From Sulfurovum sp. (GTDB taxonomy: Bacteria; Campylobacterota; Campylobacteria; Campylobacterales; Sulfurovaceae), in assembly GCA_015663065.1 (NCBI GenBank), contig DQSX01000234.1, positions 1 through 11,534 on the forward strand: a DNA stretch of 11,534 bases, given 5' to 3'. The notes beneath the pieces are model-generated. The model saw nothing but the letters and a program-made list of their open reading frames with translations, was not told the origin of the DNA and did not search any database. The first letter of the stretch is position 1; the number at the start of each line of letters is the position of its first letter. Below, piece by piece: positions 1-6,134 of this stretch. Made by a program: the position numbers and the translations under genes.

Positions 1-107
1 ATCCTGATGAAGCTAGCAGAGAACTTGCATGGGCAGCATCATTCGTATTGACAGCGATCGTCCTCTTCATTAATCTGGTGGGCCGGTATGTTACAAGACA
101 CAAATAA
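1..107 (+). CDS. pstA: PstA phosphate ABC transporter permease, C-terminal end (partial)
   Basis: The reading frame beginning at base 3 is open from the window edge to a TAA at 105-107 and gives the last 34 residues of a protein. It has a short polar stretch (PDEASRELAWAAS), one hydrophobic helix (FVLTAIVLFINLVG) and a basic tail (RYVTRHK). A final transmembrane helix followed by a basic cytoplasmic end is typical of PstA, the inner-membrane permease of the high-affinity phosphate importer PstSCAB. The assignment rests mainly on position, because pstB follows directly in the same orientation. The 5' part lies outside the window. The gap to pstB (88 bases) is much larger than the other gaps in this operon and is filled by a hairpin element. 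Confidence 0.8.
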   Translation, partial: PDEASRELAWAASFVLTAIVLFINLVGRYVTRHK

Positions 108-109
108 AA

Positions 110-167
110 GTAGGGGTCTGGCTTCAATGATATGTCACGCAGTGATTTATCGTTGGTGCCTGACTCC
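110..167 (+). repeat. REP-like long imperfect hairpin between pstA and pstB
   Basis: Bases 113-138 pair with 142-167 around a 3-base loop (GCA, 139-141) with no bulges. Of 26 opposed positions, 19 are Watson-Crick and 4 are G-T wobbles. The other three are all T-T mismatches (119/161, 123/157, 133/147). A GTAG tetranucleotide sits at the left foot (110-113). A foot of this kind next to an imperfect palindrome is the known signature of REP sequences mobilised by IS200-like tyrosine transposases (RAYTs). There is no T-run after it, so it is not an ordinary terminator. In the mRNA it would form a strong stem 6 bases after the pstA stop and could affect stability or the ratio of PstA to PstB. Membership in a repeat family is inferred; I see only one copy here. 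Confidence 0.65.
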
Positions 168-195
168 CAATAATATTCAACAATAAAGGAACAGT

Positions 196-996
196 ATGGC
201 AAAAGAAGATTTAAAAGCAGTAATGGAAGTAAAAGACCTTGTCTATACCTACCCTGGTGCGCCAGAACCCACGCTCAAAAAAAACAATCTTACAATCTAT
301 AAGAACAAGATCACTGCGATGATCGGGCCCAGTGGATGTGGCAAATCGACACTGCTCAGAGCAATGAACCGTATTCATGATCTTTACCCCGGATGTCAGT
401 ATGAAGGGAAGATAAACCTGCTTAACCCTGAAACAGATAAAATGGAGAATCTTCTTGAGCTTAGAAAAGAGAATGAATTGATCGGATTGAGACAGCGTGT
501 GGGAATGATCTTTCAGAAGCCCACACCTTTTCCTATGAGTATTTATGATAATGTAGCTTATGGTCTTAGACTCTCGGGACTCAAGAATAAATCTGAGCTG
601 GATGGACGTGTTGAAAAAGCACTTAAAGATGCAGCCATCTGGAAAGAGGCAAAAGAGCGTCTGAAAGACTCTGCATTGGGTCTGAGCGGCGGACAGCAGC
701 AACGGCTTTGTATTGCACGTTCTGTAGCTTTAAAACCCGAAGTTCTGCTTTTTGATGAACCGACATCTGCACTGGACCCCATCTCAACAGGTGCGATCGA
801 AGAGTTGATTACAGAATTGAAAAAAGATATTACAGTGGTTATTGTGACACACAATATGCAGCAGGCAAGCCGTTTGAGTGACTATACAACGTTTATGTAT
901 CTGGGTGATATTATAGAGTTTGATAAAACAGAGAAAATTTTTGTGAACCCTTCCGTGAAGTTGACAGAAGAGTACATCACGGGTAGATTTGGATAA
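196..996 (+). CDS. pstB: PstB, phosphate import ATP-binding protein
   Basis: This is the cytoplasmic ATPase of the PstSCAB importer; it powers periplasmic phosphate uptake through PstA/PstC. All ABC ATPase motifs are visible in the 266 residues: Walker A GPSGCGKST (44-52), Q-loop Gln107 in IFQKPTPFPMS, signature LSGGQQQR (163-170), Walker B VLLFDEP (183-189) followed by TSALD, and the switch His219 in VTHNMQQA. The sequence MNRIHDLYPG after Walker A is characteristic of PstB within the ABC family. The length is normal (about 250-270). The ATG at 196 has AAGGA at 186-190, five bases away, which supports this start over the internal Met10. phoU follows after 11 bases, so the two are co-transcribed. 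The usual control would be phosphate starvation through a PhoB-type regulator, but no Pho box is recognised in this window; a main promoter would lie upstream of it. Confidence 0.98.
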   Translation: MAKEDLKAVMEVKDLVYTYPGAPEPTLKKNNLTIYKNKITAMIGPSGCGKSTLLRAMNRIHDLYPGCQYEGKINLLNPETDKMENLLELRKENELIGLRQRVGMIFQKPTPFPMSIYDNVAYGLRLSGLKNKSELDGRVEKALKDAAIWKEAKERLKDSALGLSGGQQQRLCIARSVALKPEVLLFDEPTSALDPISTGAIEELITELKKDITVVIVTHNMQQASRLSDYTTFMYLGDIIEFDKTEKIFVNPSVKLTEEYITGRFG

Positions 997-1007
997 TAAG
1001 GATCAGC

Positions 1008-1673
1008 ATGTTAGATAAAAATAAAGAAAAATTGGAAGAAGTAAGAGAACGAACCGTAGAGATACTGGAAGACTTGACCATTTCGCAAAAGTTGGCACTG
1101 CAGGCACTGGAAACCTGTGACGCTAAAAGTTTTGAGCAGGTGAAAGTGCCGTTGAAGAGTATTGGCAAAAAAGTGGCTGACATTGACAACCTCATTTTGA
1201 CGATCTTTGCACTCTACACACCGGAAGCAAGAGATCTTAGAGAGATGGTAGCATTTTTAAAGATCACCTCTTCTTTGCAGCGTATAGCGACCAACGAAAA
1301 GAACTATATTAAAAATATGGCCATCTGTAACCCTGATTCTGATGACGACATTAAACGTATCATTAAAGAGTCTCTGCACATCAACCGTTGTACCGTCAGA
1401 GCACTGGAATATACCATAGAAATGGTCAAAGAGACAGAAGATATGGACAGACTCAAAGAGCTCAATGCCAAAATAGATGTGGAGTATTCTAAGACAGATG
1501 ACATATATGCGATGGTGGAAAAAGATGTACTGCAGGTAATGCACAATAACCACGTTATGAATGATGAAAATGTCAACATCTTGAAATATATCAGAAAAAA
1601 TCTCAAGATCATAGACCGACTTGAGGATATCTCAGCACGGTTGATGTTCGCACGTTTAGGGGGTAAACTCTAA
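1008..1673 (+). CDS. phoU: PhoU-family phosphate signalling/transport regulator (divergent)
   Basis: The 221-residue, wholly helical, soluble protein follows pstB and matches the two-repeat PhoU layout. The first repeat has the recognisable stretch TPEARDLREMVAFLKI (71-86); the second starts near residue 115. PhoU proteins restrain Pst uptake and signal phosphate sufficiency to the sensor kinase. In canonical members each repeat carries an E-R-I-G-D type motif that binds a metal cluster. Here the first reads LQRIATNEKN (90-99) and the second NLKIIDRLEDIS (198-209), so most ligands are missing or shifted. The start has AAGGA at 998-1002, five bases before the ATG. It lies 11 bases after pstB and 29 bases before phoB. 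Placement beside pstB makes the family call firm; the metal-free mechanism is inference. Confidence 0.9.
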   Translation: MLDKNKEKLEEVRERTVEILEDLTISQKLALQALETCDAKSFEQVKVPLKSIGKKVADIDNLILTIFALYTPEARDLREMVAFLKITSSLQRIATNEKNYIKNMAICNPDSDDDIKRIIKESLHINRCTVRALEYTIEMVKETEDMDRLKELNAKIDVEYSKTDDIYAMVEKDVLQVMHNNHVMNDENVNILKYIRKNLKIIDRLEDISARLMFARLGGKL

Positions 1674-1688
1674 AAGCTGTTTTTTGTG

Positions 1689-1697
1689 TGTTATAAT
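1689..1697 (+). promoter_or_regulatory. Extended -10 promoter of the phoB-like gene
   Basis: TG-T-TATAAT (TG at 1689-1690, TATAAT at 1692-1697) is a perfect extended -10 element. A T-run (1680-1685) lies upstream, as is usual for Campylobacterota sigma-70 promoters, which often lack a -35 box. Transcription would start about 6-7 bases after the box, at or next to the ATG at 1703, and no Shine-Dalgarno sequence is visible. The response regulator gene may therefore have its own leaderless transcript in addition to read-through from pst-phoU. Confidence 0.6.
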
Positions 1698-1702
1698 ATG
1701 AG

Positions 1703-2386
1703 ATGCAAAACAGTATAGAGATCATCGTTATAGAAGATGAAGAAGATATTTTAGAACTCATAGAGTACCACCTCACTTCTGAAGGGTATGCCGTGACCGG
1801 TTTTCTCTCCACAGAGAATGTGGAACAGTTTTTGGAAGAAGAGACCCCCTCACTCATGATCGTGGATCGTAATCTTCCCGGTATGGAGGGGGCAGCATTT
1901 GTCACTTATCTGCGTGACATAGGTTACGCTATACCGGTAATATTCTTGACTGCAAAAGACCTGGAGTCAGACTTGGAAGAAGGCTTTGATGCCGGTGCAG
2001 ATGACTACATTACCAAACCTTTCCGTCCTGCGGAACTAAAACTCAGAGTCAAAGCACTTTTGAAACGTTATGGTGTTCTGACCAAGCAGAAACGTCTGAA
2101 ATACAAACAACTCCTTATTGACATGGAAGAGAATACCCTGTTGGTCAATGATAAATCTGTTTCTCTTACGCCCCTTGAATTTAAACTGCTTAAAACTTTT
2201 ATGGATAATGTAGATAAACCCTTAACAAGAGATTTCCTGAGAAATGAGGTATGGGGTGTAGAGGGTGAAGGGGTGAATGACAATGCGGTCAATGTTGCCA
2301 TCAACCGACTTAAGAACAAAATAGACCCTAAAGATGAGCAAAGTTATTTCTCTCCCGTATGGGGTGTTGGGTATAAATTTTCCTAA
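1703..2386 (+). CDS. PhoB-like response regulator (OmpR/PhoB family)
   Basis: A two-domain transcription factor of 227 residues. The receiver domain (about 5-120) has all phosphorylation residues: acidic pair Glu11/Asp12, phospho-acceptor Asp55 in MIVDRNLPGMEG, Thr83 in FLTAKD and Lys105 in TKPF. The winged-helix DNA-binding domain (about 133-226) ends in the family-typical WGVGYKF. Position directly after pstB-phoU suggests that it controls the phosphate-starvation response, so phoB is the likely role; the Campylobacter counterpart is called PhosR. I leave the symbol blank because orthology cannot be proven here. No histidine kinase gene is adjacent, as recQ comes next. The ATG has no clear ribosome binding site but follows a perfect extended -10 box by 5 bases, suggesting leaderless translation, with possible additional coupling to phoU 29 bases upstream. 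Confidence 0.9.
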   Translation: MQNSIEIIVIEDEEDILELIEYHLTSEGYAVTGFLSTENVEQFLEEETPSLMIVDRNLPGMEGAAFVTYLRDIGYAIPVIFLTAKDLESDLEEGFDAGADDYITKPFRPAELKLRVKALLKRYGVLTKQKRLKYKQLLIDMEENTLLVNDKSVSLTPLEFKLLKTFMDNVDKPLTRDFLRNEVWGVEGEGVNDNAVNVAINRLKNKIDPKDEQSYFSPVWGVGYKFS

Positions 2387-2412
2387 AAATATGTCAATTT
2401 GACATCTTTTTT
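2385..2412 (+). terminator. Probable intrinsic terminator after phoB-like gene
   Basis: The perfect palindrome ATGTCAATTTGACAT (2391-2405) can fold as a 6-bp stem with a 3-base loop. It is flanked by A5 (2385-2389) and T6 (2407-2412), which extend the pairing after one mismatch. The stem overlaps the end of the TAA stop (2384-2386) and is followed by a T-run, as in a weak, possibly bidirectional intrinsic terminator. The GC-poor stem makes it weak. The same palindrome could instead be an operator, and it also contains TTGACA (2399-2404). Confidence 0.5.
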
Positions 2413-2446
2413 AAATCTTTTCCAGTAAACAAGGTACACTTCCCCT

Positions 2447-4225
2447 ATGAATAAATTAGAAACCTTAGAACACTATTTTGGACACGCTGCATTCAGACCA
2501 TTTCAGGAAGAGGTGGTGGATGCCATACTAAAAAGAGAAGATGTACTGATGATCCTGCCTACAGGCGGAGGAAAGTCTTTGTGTTACCAGTTGCCTACAC
2601 TTTTAATGGAAGGCATTACCGTGGTTGTCTCTCCCCTGTTGGCGTTGATGCATGATCAGGTGGTAGCATTGAAAGCAAACGGTATACCTGCAGCGATGTT
2701 GAGCTCCATGCAGGATCTTGAAGAGAGCCAACAGATCGAACAGGAACTGAGAGCAGGGAAGATAAAACTTCTCTATGTTGCACCGGAACGCTTGACCAAT
2801 GCTTATTTTCTCAATATGCTGCATCAGCTTCCCATCAACTTTTTTGTCATTGACGAAGCCCACTGTGTCTCAGAGTGGGGGCATGAGTTCAGAGAAAACT
2901 ACAGACGGCTCTCTCTGCTCAAAGAGCAGTTTGCCACGACCCCTATTGCTGCATTTACAGCGACTGCGACCAGAGCCGTGGAAGAGGATATTGCTGCGAA
3001 TTTAGGCTTAGAGGAACCAATGCGGGTACGGGGTTCACTCTTTAGGGAGAACTTGACCATCTCTGCAAGGCACCGAATCAAAGATGGACGTTCTCAGTTA
3101 ATAGAGTTTTTGAAAAATCATCAGGGAGAGTCAGGGATCATTTACACACTTTCTCGTAAATCCACTGAAGCAGTAGCACATTACTTGCAGGAAAAAGGTG
3201 TAGAAGCGCAAGCGTACCATGCGGGTTTGCCTATAGAACAAAAAAACAAAACCTATGCAGACTTTGTATCAGACAAAGTGCAGATCGTAGTAGCGACCAT
3301 TGCCTTTGGTATGGGCATAGACAAATCAAACATCCGTTTTGTCGTACACATGACCATGCCAAAAACACTGGAAAACTTTTACCAGGAGATAGGACGCGCA
3401 GGAAGAGACGGACTTGAAGCAGAAACACTCTTGCTTTTCTCGGCACAGGATATTGTACAGCAAAAAATGTTCATAGAAGATCTACCTGAGACTCCGTATA
3501 AAGAGCATGCCTTCAATAAACTTGACGCTATGGTACGTTTTGCCAATTCTGAAAATTGCCGTCACCAGTTGATAGCTGCTTATTTTGATGACCGTATGGA
3601 GGCCTGTAAAGACAAATGTGACAACTGTACTGCTCCTGAGAGTGAAAAGGTTGACATTACGACGGCTGCCAGAATGTTACTCTCAACCATGTTAAGAACT
3701 GAACAGAACTTTGGTCTACACTATGTGATCGATGTACTGAAAGGCTCTAAAGAACAGAGAGTGCTTCAAAACGGGCATGATACATTATCGGTGTACGGTA
3801 TAGGAGATGAATACTCCAAAAATCAATGGTTGACAATAGGTGACAAGCTGTTGGAGCTGGGAGCCGTTGAGATAGGTGAATTTAAAGTCTATAAGTTGAC
3901 AAATTATGGGGCAGAAGTCATCAAAGGTGTGCATACGATAGACTTGAAAAAAGAAAGATTGACTGTTCAAAAAGCAGAAGCCAAAAAGAGAGTAACATAC
4001 TTTAATGATTATGATGTGGAAGTGTATGATAAACTCCGTGAACTTCGTACACAGATAGCATCTCAGAAAGGTATTCCTCCATATATTGTATTTTCTGATA
4101 AAACATTAAAAGATCTTTCAGTGAAATTACCTCGGAATAAAGAGGATATGTTGGAGGTTCACGGTATTGGGGAAGTGAAATTTGAGAGGTACGGGAAAGT
4201 GTTTTTGGAGATTTTGAATGCCTAA
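2447..4225 (+). CDS. recQ: RecQ, ATP-dependent 3'-5' DNA helicase
   Basis: Full-length RecQ (592 residues; family usually about 600). RecQ unwinds forked, gapped and joint-molecule DNA in recombination and replication restart. Motifs in order: FRPFQEEVV motif 0 (16-24), Walker A PTGGGKSLC (38-46), Walker B/aromatic loop DEAHCVSEWGHEFR (136-149), TATAT motif III (171-175), helicase C-domain with ATIAFGMGIDK (283-293), arginine-finger motif QEIGRAGRDG (313-322), the RecQ zinc site with Cys371, Cys387, Cys391 and Cys394, an RQC winged helix (about 400-510) and a C-terminal HRDC domain (about 525-592, ending VHGIGEVKFERYG...). The start has no good ribosome binding site: AAGG at 2431-2434 is 12 bases from the ATG, and a poor -10 (TACACT, 2435-2440) lies 6 bases from it. 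The 3' end overlaps rnhB by 8 bases. Confidence 0.98.
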   Translation: MNKLETLEHYFGHAAFRPFQEEVVDAILKREDVLMILPTGGGKSLCYQLPTLLMEGITVVVSPLLALMHDQVVALKANGIPAAMLSSMQDLEESQQIEQELRAGKIKLLYVAPERLTNAYFLNMLHQLPINFFVIDEAHCVSEWGHEFRENYRRLSLLKEQFATTPIAAFTATATRAVEEDIAANLGLEEPMRVRGSLFRENLTISARHRIKDGRSQLIEFLKNHQGESGIIYTLSRKSTEAVAHYLQEKGVEAQAYHAGLPIEQKNKTYADFVSDKVQIVVATIAFGMGIDKSNIRFVVHMTMPKTLENFYQEIGRAGRDGLEAETLLLFSAQDIVQQKMFIEDLPETPYKEHAFNKLDAMVRFANSENCRHQLIAAYFDDRMEACKDKCDNCTAPESEKVDITTAARMLLSTMLRTEQNFGLHYVIDVLKGSKEQRVLQNGHDTLSVYGIGDEYSKNQWLTIGDKLLELGAVEIGEFKVYKLTNYGAEVIKGVHTIDLKKERLTVQKAEAKKRVTYFNDYDVEVYDKLRELRTQIASQKGIPPYIVFSDKTLKDLSVKLPRNKEDMLEVHGIGEVKFERYGKVFLEILNA

Positions 4226-4778
4226 AAAACCACTGTGTGGCATAGACGAAGCTGGTCGTGGTCCGTTAGCTGGTTCTCTTGTGATGGCTGGAGTCATATT
4301 AAAAAACCCTGTTGAGGGTTTGATGGATTCCAAGAAGCTAACAGAGAAAAAACGAGAAGCACTTTTCCCATTGGTGATTGAAAATTCAGGCTATCATATT
4401 GTCTCTTTTTCTGCTCAGGAAGTTGATGAGCTGGGTATCTCCAAGTGTTTACAAAAAGGTTTACAAAGTATACAGAAACATTTACCGGGTGCGGTGTATC
4501 TCTTTGATGGAAACAGTACATTTGGCGTGGAGAACATAGAAACCATGGTGAAAGCAGATGATAAAATACCTGAAGTCTCAGCGGCGAGTATATTGGCTAA
4601 AGTGACGCGTGACAGAGAGATGATTGAGATGGCTGAAAAATACCCGGAGTATGGGTTTGAAAAACACAAGGGGTATGGAACCAAAGCCCATATAGAAGCT
4701 TTAGTAAAGTATGACAGATGCGAGATACATCGTAAAACCTTCAGGGTTAAAGGTTTGGATGAACCTAAACTCTTTTAG
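4218..4778 (+). CDS. rnhB: Ribonuclease HII
   Basis: RNase HII cuts RNA in RNA-DNA hybrids and nicks at single ribonucleotides embedded in DNA, starting ribonucleotide excision repair. The 186-residue protein starts with the diagnostic GIDEAGRGPLAG (8-19), giving catalytic Asp10 and Glu11. Asp97 in YLFDGNS and Asp114 in VKADDKIPE complete the DEDD site by alignment with E. coli RNase HII. DSKKLTEKKR (37-46) and SAASILAKVTRD (121-132), followed by YGFEKHKGYGTKAH, are further family blocks. Length is normal. Its ATG lies inside the end of recQ (8-base overlap), so translation is coupled to recQ. The stop codon directly abuts the stop codon of the opposing DUF945-like gene, with no terminator between them. 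Confidence 0.97.
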   Translation: MPKKPLCGIDEAGRGPLAGSLVMAGVILKNPVEGLMDSKKLTEKKREALFPLVIENSGYHIVSFSAQEVDELGISKCLQKGLQSIQKHLPGAVYLFDGNSTFGVENIETMVKADDKIPEVSAASILAKVTRDREMIEMAEKYPEYGFEKHKGYGTKAHIEALVKYDRCEIHRKTFRVKGLDEPKLF

Positions 4779-6122
4779 CTACATAACTGCTTTTCCATTG
4801 ACAATCACTTTTCCATTTTTCAGTTCCACTTCATACACTTTTTTCCCGTTAACACTTTGTGGCTGAATGAGCATTGCCAGCATCATCGCTCTTGGATCTT
4901 GTGAAATGATGGTAAAGAGGGCATCTGAGAGTATGATCTTTGTTTTTGTATTGATAGCATCGAGGGCAGCGAAGGGATTTGCCTGAATAGCAGCAAGTTT
5001 GGCAGATTTGCTGACTTCAAATGATGAGGTGAGCGAGAAACCATCCATCTTTTGACCTTTGTACTCAAGTTTTTTTACTTCAAAAGCCGGGATCTCCATT
5101 GTAATGCCTTTGGAGAGCAGTGCCTGTATCAGTCTGTTGGTCTCATCTTCATTTTCTATATCAACATTTTCAAGTTCTTTGAGTATATTCATATCCAGAC
5201 CGGATACATTGAAAGAGAAAATGGTTTCTGTCAGTTTGCTTTTTTGCCCATTGTCCATAAAGGCGGCTTCTGCAATCTTTAGTTTTATTTTGTTGGAAGC
5301 AAGATCGTTCACTACAGCGGTTTTGTTGTCTCCCTCTATGGTTTTAAGTTTGGCAGAAAAAGCCTTTGTATCATTTTTTCCATCAATATTTATATTTCCT
5401 ATCGCATAGGTATAGCTTGAATCATAAATTGTTTTTCCTGTCAGAACATAATTGCTTTTCAGGTTTGAGAGTGATATCTGCAGTTCATCTCCAGCCAATA
5501 AAGCTATGTTTTGAATCTGCTGATCCAAAGAGGCAATACGGTCATCTTTGATCGTTCCGTTGAAGGTTGCCCCTTTTATAGTGAGTGTTATCGCAGTTTC
5601 AACAGAAAAAGTTTCTTCTATATCTTTGACAAAGCCTTTAAAACTTGAAAGCATTTTATTGAAATCAACATGTACAAGGAAAGCTTTTTTCTGTAACTTG
5701 TCATTCAGTTGCACCATGAACGCTTTGTCTGACTCATCAAGATCAGGATTATTCAAAAGCGTCTGGGGAAGAGAGAGGGGGTACAAGTCCGCAGAGAGTG
5801 CTGAGTAGCTGTCATTGAGGTATTGCAGGTCCACACCGATCTTTAAGCCTTTGAGGGCTTTCGCATCTTCAATGCTCATTTCACTCCCCTGCTGTTTGAA
5901 GAATTGCACGATCTTTTCAGGGTTATCAAACACGAGTACAAAATGTTCTTCTTTCTCCTTGACCTCTCGCTCCTGTATGGTAAAACCATTTTGTTCTATC
6001 ATGGTCAACTCACTGTTGACACGTACCTTCATCTCTTCGGTGATCTGTGCAGATCCTGCAGTAAAATAGTAGATGACAGCTACAAGCAGCAGTCCAATAA
6101 TCCCAAAACCCAACTTCTTCAT
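4779..6122 (-). CDS. DUF945/YdgA-like membrane-anchored protein
   Basis: A 447-residue protein of unknown function. It begins with a short basic end and one hydrophobic segment (GFGIIGLLLVAVIYYFTAG, about 5-23), a signal anchor or signal peptide, so the rest is probably in the periplasm. The body is rich in beta-strand patterns and ends YEVELKNGKVIVNGKAVM. That hydrophobic, glycine-marked strand pattern, together with the layout of an N-terminal anchor, long repetitive beta-rich region and C-terminal dG.l.vNG motif, resembles the DUF945 (YdgA) family. Resemblance is by eye only. The ATG has AAAGGA (6128-6133) five bases before it. It is the last gene of the operon, 12 bases after aroC, and its stop touches that of rnhB. 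Function cannot be told from the neighbours; a role in the cell envelope is inference from the anchor. Confidence 0.75.
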   Translation of the reverse strand: MKKLGFGIIGLLLVAVIYYFTAGSAQITEEMKVRVNSELTMIEQNGFTIQEREVKEKEEHFVLVFDNPEKIVQFFKQQGSEMSIEDAKALKGLKIGVDLQYLNDSYSALSADLYPLSLPQTLLNNPDLDESDKAFMVQLNDKLQKKAFLVHVDFNKMLSSFKGFVKDIEETFSVETAITLTIKGATFNGTIKDDRIASLDQQIQNIALLAGDELQISLSNLKSNYVLTGKTIYDSSYTYAIGNINIDGKNDTKAFSAKLKTIEGDNKTAVVNDLASNKIKLKIAEAAFMDNGQKSKLTETIFSFNVSGLDMNILKELENVDIENEDETNRLIQALLSKGITMEIPAFEVKKLEYKGQKMDGFSLTSSFEVSKSAKLAAIQANPFAALDAINTKTKIILSDALFTIISQDPRAMMLAMLIQPQSVNGKKVYEVELKNGKVIVNGKAVM

Positions 6123-6134
6123 AAAAATCCTTTG

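Noticed and set aside
113..167. The pstA-pstB hairpin as an intrinsic terminator.
   Set aside because: No T-run follows it, and pstB has to be made together with pstA; a REP-like element fits better.
211..702. A 163-codon open frame on the minus strand inside pstB.
   Set aside because: Shadow of a strongly conserved gene; composition is poor (many Cys, Phe and Ser) and there is no start context.
2399..2440. TTGACA (2399-2404) as -35 box and TACACT (2435-2440) as -10 box of recQ.
   Set aside because: The spacing is 30 bases, far from the needed 16-18, so they cannot work as one promoter; TACACT alone is a weak match and is mentioned only as a possible leaderless start.
5059..5409. A 116-codon open frame on the plus strand opposite the DUF945-like gene, together with similar frames nearby.
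   Set aside because: The sequences are low-complexity mirror images of the beta-rich gene (Ser/Phe runs). The minus-strand gene has a ribosome binding site, anchor helix and operon context.
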